From an uncultured Neisseria sp. (GTDB lineage Bacteria; Pseudomonadota; Gammaproteobacteria; Burkholderiales; Neisseriaceae), in assembly GCA_947097615.1 (NCBI GenBank), contig CAMURX010000059.1, positions 1-9,287 on the forward strand: a DNA stretch of 9,287 nucleotides, given 5' to 3'. Positions 1 to 6,040 of the stretch are shown here, in pieces. The notes under the pieces are model-generated. The model was not told where the DNA came from. It did no database searches and saw only the letters and a list, made by a program, of their open reading frames with translations. Position 1 is the first letter of the stretch. The number at the start of each line of letters is the position of its first letter. The translations under genes and the position numbers were made by a program.

Positions 1-540
1 GTCGCCCGCACCGGCTACACCGGCGAAGACGGCGTGGAAGTGATTCTGCCCGGCAGCGAAGCCGTAGCCTTCTTCAAAGCATTGCAGCAGGCCGGCGTGA
101 AACCCTGCGGCCTCGGCGCGCGCGACACCCTGCGTATGGAAGCGGGCATGAACCTCTACGGCAACGATATGGACGACGACGTGAGTCCGCTCGAAGCCGG
201 CATGGGCTGGACAGTGGATTTGAAAGACGAAGCGCGCGACTTCGTCGGCAAAGCGCCGCTCTTGGCGTTGAAAGAAAAAGGCGTGGCGGTGAAACAAGTC
301 GGCCTGCTGCTCGCCAAAGGCGGCGTGCTGCGCGACCATATGGAAGTCGTTACCGACGCAGGACGCGGCATCACCACCAGCGGCGTGTTCTCGCCCAGCC
401 TCAAACAATCCATCGCCATCGCCCGTGTGCCCAAAGATTTCGACGGCGACGCGGCCAAAGTGATCATGCGCGGCAAAGAGTTTGACGTGCGTGTGTTGAA
501 GCTGCCGTTTGTACGCAACGGGCAAAAGCAGTTTGATTAA
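1..540 (+). CDS. gcvT: Aminomethyltransferase GcvT (glycine cleavage T protein), 3' part
   Basis: The reading frame is open from the first base and ends at TAA 538-540, giving 179 residues of the C-terminal half of a protein usually about 360 long. The visible part starts in the family motif RTGYTGEDG and continues through [18 protein letters not shown] and the SPLEAGMGW stretch. These are typical of the folate-binding and C-terminal barrel regions of GcvT. The enzyme takes the aminomethyl group from lipoyl-GcvH and passes it to tetrahydrofolate, releasing ammonia, in the cytoplasmic glycine cleavage system. The 5' half lies outside the window. GcvH and GcvP are not in view, and the next gene is convergent, so gcvT is the last gene of its unit here. 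It is followed after about 20 bases by a DUS-pair terminator. Identity is secure. The fused or related folate enzyme YgfZ is less likely because it lacks this motif set. Confidence 0.95.
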   Translation, partial: VARTGYTGEDGVEVILPGSEAVAFFKALQQAGVKPCGLGARDTLRMEAGMNLYGNDMDDDVSPLEAGMGWTVDLKDEARDFVGKAPLLALKEKGVAVKQVGLLLAKGGVLRDHMEVVTDAGRGITTSGVFSPSLKQSIAIARVPKDFDGDAAKVIMRGKEFDVRVLKLPFVRNGQKQFD

Positions 541-556
541 GGATTGTTGATAGCGA

Positions 557-603
557 AGAGGCCGTCTGAAAACCCTGTTTCGGGCTTTTCAGACGGCCTT
601 TTT
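557..603 (+). terminator. DUS inverted-pair terminator after gcvT
   Basis: A forward uptake sequence at 559-570 pairs with its reverse complement at 588-599. The stem is extended by AA/TT and CCC/GGG and followed by five T residues at 599-603. Paired uptake sequences used as intrinsic terminators are well known in Neisseria. Confidence 0.85.
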
Positions 604-636
604 GTATTCTGTTCTCCAATCTGCGGAATACTGATA

Positions 637-648
637 TTCAGACGGCCT
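637..648 (-). repeat. Single DNA uptake sequence, fossil stop of rsmG
   Basis: An exact AGGCCGTCTGAA on the minus strand directly abuts the TA at the left edge of the 651-810 element. Read in the rsmG frame with the element removed, its GCC GTC TGA gives residues A-V and the stop. That is the same stop arrangement seen in the HAD gene at 3216-3227. It therefore probably marks the ancestral rsmG terminus. Confidence 0.8.
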
Positions 649-812
649 TAGGGGCTGTTGACAATCAGCCTTGTGGCGGTGTTTTGGTAAAAATCCGCGC
701 CTGCCGCGTCAAAAATGCTCGCAAGATGTCCAATCTTGCTGTGCTTTTTTCCTTGCATCCGCGAATTTTTCCTCAAAAAACCGCTTCGCAAGCTGAATGT
801 CAACAGCCCCTA
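649..812. mobile_element. 160-bp palindromic MITE-like element with TA target duplication
   Basis: The element spans 651-810 and is flanked by TA at 649-650 and 811-812. Its ends are exact 13-base inverted repeats, GGGGCTGTTGACA and TGTCAACAGCCCC. Similarity between the two halves continues inward with mismatches (TCAGC near each end, CCGCG and AAAAA tracts). A perfect hairpin GCAAGAT / ATCTTGC lies at 721-739, almost exactly at the midpoint (730.5). No open frame in it resembles a transposase, so it is a non-autonomous element. TA duplication with a GGGGCTG end suggests mobilisation by an IS5-group (IS427-like) or IS630-like transposase. That family assignment is inference. The right end overlaps the last codons of rsmG. 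Confidence 0.75.
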
Positions 813-1429
813 GGGCGCATGATCACCATATGCCGTTCCGCTTCGAGCATGGGGACATGGAGTTTTTCCACTTTCACCACTTCGATGTTGTCGGGGAGTT
901 GTTCGATTTCTTCGTAGGGGTAGACGCCTTTCATGGCCGCCCAGTAGCCGTTTTCGCCGAGCAGGTGGCGGGTGAGGGCGGCGAAGTCGCGCAACTCGGC
1001 AAAGGCGCGGCTGGTGACGACGTTGGCTTTTTTGTCGTGCATGGCTTCGACGCGGCCGGAGGCGACGGTGATGTTTTTCAAACCCAGTTCGATGGCGGCC
1101 TGTTGCAGGAAGGCGGTTTTTTTGGTGTTGGCATCGAGCAGGGTGATGGGCAGATCGGGGCGGCAGATGGCGGCGGGGATGCCGGGCATGCCGCCGCCCG
1201 AGCCGACGTCGGTCATGGAGGACGCGCCTTCTATATAAGGCAGCAGGGTGAGGCTGTCGAGGATGTGGTGGCTGATGACGCGGCTCTCGTCGCGCAGGGC
1301 GGTGAGGTTGTAGGCGGCGTTCCATTTGCCCAAAAGGGCGGCGTATTCGAGCAGCAGGAGCTGGCGGGCGGGGTCGAGGGCGATGCCCATTTCGGCCAGT
1401 CCGGCTTGCAGTTTTTGTTTGTTGTCCAT
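800..1429 (-). CDS. rsmG: 16S rRNA (guanine527-N7)-methyltransferase RsmG (GidB)
   Basis: The 209-residue product is a Rossmann-fold methyltransferase that uses S-adenosylmethionine to methylate G527 of 16S rRNA in the cytoplasm. Visible family marks are KWNAAYNLTALRD (35-47), HHILDSL (54-60), the SAM-binding glycine loop DVGSGGGMPGIP (74-85), LLDANTKKTAFLQQ (97-110) and VTSRAFAELRDF (138-149). Length matches the family. The start at 1429 has AGGA a few bases upstream. The final residues R-G-C and the TGA at 800-802 come from the inserted element at 649-812. Removing the element and one TA restores an ending of M-R-P-K-A-V with the stop inside an uptake sequence. The change is confined to the extreme C-terminus, so activity is probably kept. 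It lies downstream of thiB on the same strand, separated by a DUS pair. Confidence 0.95.
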   Translation of the reverse strand: MDNKQKLQAGLAEMGIALDPARQLLLLEYAALLGKWNAAYNLTALRDESRVISHHILDSLTLLPYIEGASSMTDVGSGGGMPGIPAAICRPDLPITLLDANTKKTAFLQQAAIELGLKNITVASGRVEAMHDKKANVVTSRAFAELRDFAALTRHLLGENGYWAAMKGVYPYEEIEQLPDNIEVVKVEKLHVPMLEAERHMVIMRPRGC

Positions 1430-1450
1430 GCTTGTGTCCTGATCAAGGAG

Positions 1451-1491
1451 AGGCCGTCTGAAAGCGGTGTTTCTGTCTTTTCAGACGGCCT
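1451..1491. terminator. DUS inverted pair between thiB and rsmG
   Basis: Forward DUS at 1451-1462 and reverse DUS at 1480-1491 form a 12-bp-plus stem with a loop of about 17 bases. There is no good T-run on the minus strand after it, so termination of thiB transcripts may be partial and rsmG may receive read-through. Confidence 0.55.
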
Positions 1492-1510
1492 TTGTCGGCG
1501 GATTCGCGGT

Positions 1511-2518
1511 TTATTTGAGCACGACACGTATCCAGTGGTTGACCCAGCGGCGCTGGTTTTTGGCGATGGCCGCTTCGGGCGGGTTGTCGGCATGCTGCGG
1601 CGCTTGGGCGTGTTTGAAAACCTCGGGCAGCGGGGTGTTTTTCACTGCGGGATAAACCCACATTTCGCCGGGAATCGCTTTTTGCACGGCGGGGCTTTGC
1701 AGGTATTGCACGAGTTTGGCCGCCAGCTCAGGCTCTTGCGCGCCGCCAAGCACCGCCGCGCCTTCCACCTGGCGGAACACGCCGCCTTTGAGGAACAGGT
1801 TGGCCGTGGGCGGCGTGCTGTATTTTCCTTTGCCGTAGTGCACTTCGGCGGCGGGGCTGGACGCGTAGCTGACGACGATGGGACGCGCGCCGCCGTTTTG
1901 CGTGAATTCGGTGTAATAAGCCTCGCTCCAGTCTTTGGTGATTTTCACGCCGTTGGCGCGCATTTTCGCCCACCAGTCAAACGCCTGCTTTTCGCCCAAG
2001 CCCTGAATGTTGGCGAGCAGAAAACCCAGTCCGGCGCTGGACATACCCGGATTGGGCACGGCCAGCAGGTTTTTATACTGCGGCTTGGACAAGTCGTCCA
2101 AAGTCTGCGGCAGCGGCAGCTTGTGTTCGGCAAACCAGGATTTGTCGTAATTGAGCGTGATGTAGCCCGAGTCCACCGCCAGCGCGTGCGGCAGACTTGC
2201 GTTCACGGCGGCGGAAGCGGGCTGGCTCGGCGCGAGTATGCCGCTTTCGCGGGCTTTGAGCACCGTGGTGCTGTCGAGGCCGTACACCGCGTCGGCAATC
2301 GGACGGGCGCGGCTGAGCACCAGTTTGTTCACCATCTCGTTGCCGCTGCCCGCTTTGATTACGGACACCTTCGCATCATTGGCACGCTCGAAGGCAGCAA
2401 AAGCGTCTTTGGGCAGGCTGAACGATTTGTGCACCGCCAGCCGTACTTCGGTTTGCGCCTGCACCTGCGCCGACGCGAACAAAAAAGCGACCGCTGCCGC
2501 CTGTAAAACCTGTTTCAT
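1511..2518 (-). CDS. thiB: Thiamine ABC transporter periplasmic substrate-binding protein ThiB (TbpA)
   Basis: The product has 335 residues with a Sec signal peptide (positive start, hydrophobic 5-16) and a likely cleavage after VQA at 21. It is a periplasmic type 2 binding protein that should deliver thiamine or its phosphates to the inner-membrane ThiP/ThiQ transporter. The match to the ThiB family rests on remembered similarity to the E. coli protein: ADAVYGLDST (75-84), the VDSGYITLNYDKSW stretch (115-128), NPGMSSAGLGFLLA (156-169), the ligand-pocket motif WSEAYYTEF (197-205), and VVSYASSPAAEVHY (215-228). The start at 2518 has CGGAG upstream at good spacing. ThiP and ThiQ genes are not adjacent: the downstream gene is rsmG. 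The upstream gap of 54 bases is too short for a TPP riboswitch. Another ligand within the iron/thiamine-binding family cannot be excluded. Confidence 0.85.
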   Translation of the reverse strand: MKQVLQAAAVAFLFASAQVQAQTEVRLAVHKSFSLPKDAFAAFERANDAKVSVIKAGSGNEMVNKLVLSRARPIADAVYGLDSTTVLKARESGILAPSQPASAAVNASLPHALAVDSGYITLNYDKSWFAEHKLPLPQTLDDLSKPQYKNLLAVPNPGMSSAGLGFLLANIQGLGEKQAFDWWAKMRANGVKITKDWSEAYYTEFTQNGGARPIVVSYASSPAAEVHYGKGKYSTPPTANLFLKGGVFRQVEGAAVLGGAQEPELAAKLVQYLQSPAVQKAIPGEMWVYPAVKNTPLPEVFKHAQAPQHADNPPEAAIAKNQRRWVNHWIRVVLK

Positions 2519-2572
2519 GCAACATTCTCCGTTTGGTTATAATCGGGCGCGAATGATACCCGCAAAACCGCC
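2519..2572. promoter_or_regulatory. Divergent promoter region between thiB and the HAD gene
   Basis: All start signals for both genes must lie in 54 bases or inside the neighbouring gene. On the plus strand TATAAT at 2538-2543 is a perfect -10 box. On the minus strand TATAAC (from 2541 to 2536) overlaps it, with a possible -35 TTGCGG 18 bases upstream. The two polymerases would compete for the same box. No -35 is clear on the plus strand. Confidence 0.5.
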
Positions 2573-3226
2573 ATGAATAAAGACACAGAGCCGATTTGGC
2601 TGTTTGATCTCGACAACACCCTGCACCGCGCCGACGCGGGCATTTTTTATCTTATCAACCGCCGCATGACCGAATGGCTCGCCGCCGAAATGTGCCTTAA
2701 TGAAACCGAGGCCGACCGCCTACGGCGGCAGTGGTGGCACGAACACGGCGCGACGCTTTCCGGCCTGCGCCTGCACCGCCCCAAAGCCGACATCGCCGCC
2801 TTTTTGCGTTTTTCGCACCCGATGGACGGCATCCTGCCCAAACTCTGCGGCGAAACGGGCGCGGCGCAGGCCTTAGGCCGTCCGAAAGGGCGCAAGGCCG
2901 TGCTCTCCAACGCCCCGTCGTTTTATGTGCGCGAACTCGTGTCTGCCCTCGGCCTGAACGGCTTTTTTGCCGCCCTGCTGGGCACGGACGACTGCGGCTA
3001 CGCCTGCAAACCCGACCCCGCCGCCTATCTCGCCGCCTGTGCCGCCCTGAACGCCGCGCCCGAAAACTGCATCATGGTCGACGACTCCGCCGCCAACCTC
3101 GCCGCCGCGAAAAAACTCGGCATGCGTACCGTCTGGTACGGAGAACACGCCCGTTCCCTGCCCTTCGCCGACTGCGCCGCGCACAACATGGACGAGCTGG
3201 CGGCATGGGGCGAAAAGGCCGTCTGA
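2573..3226 (+). CDS. HAD-family hydrolase, pyrimidine 5'-nucleotidase-like
   Basis: This 217-residue cytoplasmic protein carries all four haloacid-dehalogenase motifs in order: motif I FDLDNTL with nucleophile D12 and acid D14, motif II LSN (S112-N113), motif III lysine K146 in the CKPDP stretch, and motif IV VDDS with D170-D171. Residues 20-90 form a helical cap (subfamily I). The DLDNTLH start and cap resemble the pyrimidine 5'-nucleotidase / Sdt1-like branch, which dephosphorylates UMP, CMP or other small phosphates. The substrate is not settled by sequence. The start at 2573 follows a poor ribosome site. The last codons are GCC GTC TGA inside an uptake sequence, so the DUS supplies residues A-V and the stop. 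The gene is divergent from thiB and very GC-rich (46 of 60 bases at 3001-3060). Confidence 0.88.
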   Translation: MNKDTEPIWLFDLDNTLHRADAGIFYLINRRMTEWLAAEMCLNETEADRLRRQWWHEHGATLSGLRLHRPKADIAAFLRFSHPMDGILPKLCGETGAAQALGRPKGRKAVLSNAPSFYVRELVSALGLNGFFAALLGTDDCGYACKPDPAAYLAACAALNAAPENCIMVDDSAANLAAAKKLGMRTVWYGEHARSLPFADCAAHNMDELAAWGEKAV

Positions 3227-3255
3227 AAAGCGCCGCAGGCATTTTCAGACGGCCT
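3216..3255 (+). terminator. DUS inverted pair overlapping the HAD gene stop codon
   Basis: DUS at 3216-3227 contains the TGA stop, and its complement lies at 3244-3255. The stem is at least 14 bp with a loop of about 12 bases. The run of T after it is poor, so termination strength is uncertain. Confidence 0.6.
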
Positions 3256-3262
3256 CTGTCTG

Positions 3263-3368
3263 TATAGTGAGTCAAAATAAAAAAGATACAAGGCAGCAAG
3301 CTGAAGACAGTACAGATAGTACGGCAAGGCGCAGCAACGCCGTATATTTTTTATTTTGGCTCACTATA
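3263..3368. mobile_element. Correia-like repeat element (short form, 106 bp)
   Basis: The element begins TATAGTGAG and ends CTCACTATA, with about 26-base inverted ends that match at 24 positions by eye. The interior holds ACAGTACAGATAGTACGG and GCAACGCCGTA, close to the interior of the Neisseria Correia repeat enclosed element as I remember it. The length of 106 bp agrees with the short, internally deleted class. Ends carry GAGTCAAAATAA rather than the usual GGATTAA, so this is a variant family. Correia elements are non-autonomous, insert at TA, and can carry outward promoters or RNase III sites. This copy lies between two convergent genes. Confidence 0.8.
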
Positions 3369-3370
3369 TC

Positions 3371-3418
3371 AAAAAGGCCGTCTGAAAACCTTTATGCGGG
3401 TTTTCAGACGGCCTTTTA
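3371..3418. terminator. Bidirectional DUS-pair terminator, ubiM 3' end
   Basis: DUS at 3375-3386 and its complement at 3403-3414 form an extended stem (AAAGGCCGTCTGAAAACC against its complement). Five T residues follow on the minus strand and four on the plus strand. It ends the ubiM transcript 14 bases after its stop codon. Confidence 0.85.
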
Positions 3419-3431
3419 CCATACGGGAAAC

Positions 3432-4616
3432 TCAGCCCGTCAGCTGGTGGGTAATCAGTTTTTTCACCGGCGGCAGGTTGTTGCTGACGCGCAGAACGAG
3501 GCCGCGCAGCAGTTTGGCGGGGGCGGCTTCGTTGGTGAAGAGTTTCACCATTGCGTTGGTGCCGTGGTAGAGCGGGCGGGTGTTGAGCTGGTGTTTGGCG
3601 TTGTAGCGCTCCAAAAGCGAGGCCGCGCCGATGTCCTGGCCGTTTTGTGCCGCCTGCAAAACCAGTCTGCCCAAAATGTCGGCGCTTTCGAGGCCGAGGT
3701 TGAAGCCGTGGGCGGTGACGGGGTGCATGCCGACGGCGGCATCGCCGATCAGGGCGGCGCGCGGGGCGTAGAAGCGGCTCGCGTGCACGCCCACCAGCGG
3801 GTAGGTGTGCAGCGTGCCGGTTTTTTCCATTTTGCCCAGTTTGAAGTTGAGCTGTTTTTCCAAATCGGCGGCGAGTTCTTCGTCGCTCAGCGCCAGCAGG
3901 CTGCCTGCTTTGTCGCTGTCGATGGTAATCACGCAGTTGGTGAGATGCTCTTCCAGCGGCAGAAGGGCGAGGGTGCGGCCGTATTGGAAAAATTCGACGG
4001 CGGTGTGGCCGTTGGAGATTTCGTGTTTGAAACGGCAGACGATAACGGTGCGGCCGAAGTCGTGCATATCGGCGGAAATGCCGATTTGGCGGCGGGTTTG
4101 CGAGAAACGGCTGTCGGCGGCGACCAGCAGGCGGGCGGTGAGGGTTTCGCCGTTGTCGAGGGTGACATAGGCCTGCGTGTCGGTGGTGCGCGCTTCTTTG
4201 ACGCCGACGCCCGTCAGCAGGGTAACGTTGTCCTGCTCTTTCACGGCTTCGTAGGCGGCGCGGCGGATGTTGTGGTTGGAAATCAGGTTGCCCAGGCGGT
4301 CGGTCGCGCCGCCGCGCGCCTGTTTGGGCTGCGGGAAGTAGAGCTGGTAGGACGACGTGCCGTTCCACACTTTGGCGTCTTTGAGCTGGTAAATCTCGTT
4401 TTCCGGCACGCGCTGCCACATGCCCAGCCGCTCCATGATTTCTTTCGACAGATGGGTGAGGGCGATTTCGCGGCCGTCGTAGGCGGGGTTTTCGATGCTC
4501 TCAAGCGGCGCTTTTTCGACGATGGTGATGTTGAGGCCGCTGTCGGCTAGGGTGCGGGCGAAGCTCAGGCCGGCAGGGCCTGCGCCGACGACGATAATGT
4601 CGGAATGCTGGTTCAT
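3432..4616 (-). CDS. ubiM: FAD-dependent ubiquinone-biosynthesis hydroxylase, UbiM-like
   Basis: The product has 394 residues, the normal length for the UbiH/UbiF/VisC/Coq6 flavin monooxygenase family. Residues 6-18 hold the dinucleotide-binding motif IIVVGAGPAGLSF, followed by E34 in the IVEK strand. AADSRFSQTRR (166-176) is the second FAD-contact region. GDAAVGMHPVTAHGFNLGLESA, positions 291-312, is the family's third FAD motif. Such enzymes hydroxylate the ubiquinone ring at C1, C5 or C6 at the inner membrane. In Neisseria a single enzyme, UbiM, is reported to perform several of these steps, hence the symbol; assignment within the family is inference. The start at 4616 is fixed by AAGGAGA at ideal spacing. 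A weak TATAAC (minus strand, 4636 to 4631) may be its -10 box. The gene is monocistronic, with a DUS terminator after it and an orphan terminator (4701-4725) upstream. Confidence 0.85.
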   Translation of the reverse strand: MNQHSDIIVVGAGPAGLSFARTLADSGLNITIVEKAPLESIENPAYDGREIALTHLSKEIMERLGMWQRVPENEIYQLKDAKVWNGTSSYQLYFPQPKQARGGATDRLGNLISNHNIRRAAYEAVKEQDNVTLLTGVGVKEARTTDTQAYVTLDNGETLTARLLVAADSRFSQTRRQIGISADMHDFGRTVIVCRFKHEISNGHTAVEFFQYGRTLALLPLEEHLTNCVITIDSDKAGSLLALSDEELAADLEKQLNFKLGKMEKTGTLHTYPLVGVHASRFYAPRAALIGDAAVGMHPVTAHGFNLGLESADILGRLVLQAAQNGQDIGAASLLERYNAKHQLNTRPLYHGTNAMVKLFTNEAAPAKLLRGLVLRVSNNLPPVKKLITHQLTG

Positions 4617-4700
4617 TCTGGTTCTCCTTGGTTATACGGCGGAATTTGCGCGTGAAAGTTTCATCTGAAATTCCGCTTTGCAAAACGGCGGCAAGGATAA

Positions 4701-4725
4701 CAAAAAAACGCCGCCCTGTGGCGGC
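4701..4725 (-). terminator. Orphan intrinsic terminator on the minus strand upstream of ubiM
   Basis: Read on the minus strand, GCCGCC-ACAG-GGCGGC is followed by G and seven T residues: a textbook hairpin plus T-tract. No minus-strand gene lies just upstream of it, because psd is on the plus strand. It may stop antisense transcription from psd, end a small RNA, or attenuate a long ubiM leader. Confidence 0.65.
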
Positions 4726-4762
4726 AGTACGGGAAAATTTGGCCTGAATCAAGCGCATCCCT

Positions 4763-4774
4763 TTCAGACGGCCT
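4763..4774 (-). repeat. Single DNA uptake sequence upstream of psd
   Basis: An exact 12-mer on the minus strand with no inverted partner nearby, just upstream of the psd -10 box. Confidence 0.9.
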
Positions 4775-4778
4775 TTCT

Positions 4779-4787
4779 TGCTATACT
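4779..4787 (+). promoter_or_regulatory. Extended -10 promoter of psd
   Basis: TGCTATACT is an extended -10 box (TGn plus TATACT, one mismatch to TATAAT), placing the transcript start near 4794 and giving a leader of about 36 bases. No good -35 is seen, as is common with extended -10 promoters. Confidence 0.5.
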
Positions 4788-4829
4788 CCGCCGCCACCGC
4801 AACCGATAACAGACAAACAGGAAACCGCC

Positions 4830-5732
4830 ATGTCCGAACTGCGCCCCTATCCCGCCCCGACCTACCGGCAGCGCCTCAAAACCGCCTTCCATTATCTGCT
4901 GCCGCAGCTTGCAATTACCCGCACCGCAGGCTGGCTGGCCGAACGCCGCTGGGGCGTGCTCACCCACGCCGTGATCAAAACCTTCGCCGCCTGCTACCAA
5001 ATCAACATGGCCGAAGCGCAAAAAAGCCGCGCGGCCGACTACGCCAGCTTCAACGAATTTTTCATCCGCCCCCTCAAAGACGGCGCGCGGCCAATAAACG
5101 CCGAGCCGCAAACCCTTGTTTTGCCCGCCGACGGCCGCGTCAGCGAAGCGGGCGTCATCGAAGCGGGATGGCTGATACAGGCCAAAGGCCACGATTTCAC
5201 CGCCCTCGAACTGCTGGCGGGCGACGAAGCGCTGGCCGCAGAATTTTCAGACGGCCTCTTCCTCACCACCTACCTCTCCCCGCGCGACTACCACCGCGTC
5301 CATATGCCCTGCGATGCCGCCCTGCGCCGCATGATCTACGTTCCGGGCGAACTTTATTCCGTCAACCCCTTTCTCGCGCAGCACATCCCCAACCTCTTCG
5401 CCCGCAACGAGCGCCTGATCTGCGTGTTCGACACCGAGTTCGGCACAATGGTGCAGATACTCGTCGGCGCAACCGTTACCGCCAGCATCAGCACCGTATG
5501 GGCAGGCGTTATCAACCCGCCGCGCAGCAAAAGCGTTTTGCAATGGCTCTATCCCGCCGAAGGAGAAGGCGCGGTGCGGCTGGCAAAAGGGCAGGAAATG
5601 GGCGCCTTCCGCCTCGGTTCGACCGTTATCAACCTGTTCCCGAAAAACAGCATCTGCCTGAATGGCAGTCTTGTCGCAGGAGCGCCCGTGCGCATGGGCG
5701 AAGCTTTGGGCGTGCGCGCGGATGCGGGCTGA
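4830..5732 (+). CDS. psd: Phosphatidylserine decarboxylase proenzyme
   Basis: The 300-residue inner-membrane enzyme converts phosphatidylserine to phosphatidylethanolamine, the main Neisseria phospholipid. The self-cleavage motif LGST is at 262-265. Cleavage before S264 makes the pyruvoyl group and splits the protein into a large beta chain and a small alpha chain of about 37 residues. The catalytic-triad residues D101 (PADGRVS) and H158 (YHRVHMP), with H155 nearby, are present, as is FNEFFIRPLKDGARPI (74-89). Length is close to the E. coli form (about 320). The start at 4830 follows AGGAAA at good spacing, and an extended -10 box lies about 45 bases upstream. An uptake sequence sits inside the gene at 5246-5257. 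Downstream is a DUS-pair terminator, so it is monocistronic. Confidence 0.95.
   Translation: MSELRPYPAPTYRQRLKTAFHYLLPQLAITRTAGWLAERRWGVLTHAVIKTFAACYQINMAEAQKSRAADYASFNEFFIRPLKDGARPINAEPQTLVLPADGRVSEAGVIEAGWLIQAKGHDFTALELLAGDEALAAEFSDGLFLTTYLSPRDYHRVHMPCDAALRRMIYVPGELYSVNPFLAQHIPNLFARNERLICVFDTEFGTMVQILVGATVTASISTVWAGVINPPRSKSVLQWLYPAEGEGAVRLAKGQEMGAFRLGSTVINLFPKNSICLNGSLVAGAPVRMGEALGVRADAG
5246..5257 (-). repeat. DNA uptake sequence inside psd
   Basis: Exact reverse-orientation DUS within the coding frame, encoding S-D-G-L at residues 140-143. Intragenic copies are normal in Neisseria housekeeping genes. Confidence 0.9.
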
Positions 5733-5751
5733 CACATATATATTAAAGAGA

Positions 5752-5788
5752 GAAGAGGCCGTCTGAAAACGTTTCAGACGGCCTCTTT
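5752..5788 (+). terminator. DUS-pair terminator after psd
   Basis: DUS at 5756-5767 and its complement at 5773-5784 are separated by only a few bases, giving a tight stem of about 16 bp (AAGAGGCCGTCTGAAA with its complement) followed by TTT. Confidence 0.8.
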
Positions 5789-5800
5789 CCGCTATGGCGG

Positions 5801-5913
5801 TAGGGTATCGTGCAGCGGCGTACGCGGTTTTGGGATTCGGGTTTGGCAAAAAACCGCCTGTCGGCTGACAAAATCCGTCATCTGCCAAACTGCGGCTTTA
5901 TGCCGATACCCTA
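5801..5913. repeat. 113-bp inverted-repeat block upstream of pilE, possible MITE or enhancer region
   Basis: TAGGGTATCG at 5801-5810 is exactly complemented by CGATACCCTA at 5904-5913. Nested inside are GTTTGGCA (5841-5848) with TGCCAAAC (5883-5890), and TGTC-GGCT-GACA (5859-5870) near the centre. Both outer ends carry TA, so it could be another TA-flanked palindromic element. It lies about 130-240 bases upstream of the sigma-54 promoter, where an activator protein would bind. I cannot tell which role is real. No gene is seen in 5788-6235 apart from these control features. Confidence 0.5.
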
Positions 5914-6040
5914 AAAAGGCAGAAGTGCCGCAAAAATACACCCTTTTGTCATGCCCGTTTTCCGTCGCATGATAAATAGGTGGGAATTTAAAACTAATAA
6001 AAACAAATAAATAAATCTGTAATCCGCAAAAAGCAGGCCG

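Noticed and set aside
797..2506. Open frame of 569 codons on the plus strand
   Set aside because: It runs antisense across rsmG and thiB, whose families are clear. Its Gly/His/Phe/Val-rich sequence is what complementary GC-rich coding DNA gives.
2519..2572. TPP riboswitch for thiB
   Set aside because: The gap is shorter than the smallest TPP aptamer plus expression platform, and no conserved CUGAGA-type core is present.
2875..2886. Additional uptake sequence in the HAD gene
   Set aside because: AGGCCGTCCGAA has one mismatch in the core, so it was not counted with the exact copies. It may be a decayed or weakly active DUS.
3267..4550. Open frame of 427 codons on the plus strand
   Set aside because: It begins in the Correia-like element and runs antisense through ubiM. 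It has no recognisable domain.
4501..4797. Minus-strand frame between psd and ubiM encoding a KGRLKG stretch
   Set aside because: That stretch is simply translated DUS. The frame overlaps ubiM out of phase and crosses a strong terminator.
4778..5746. Arg/Pro-rich frame overlapping psd in another phase
   Set aside because: Composition and overlap mark it as a shadow of psd, which has catalytic motifs and a ribosome site.
5247..5888. Minus-strand frame of 213 codons across the end of psd
   Set aside because: It is antisense to psd and passes through the DUS terminator, with no family features.
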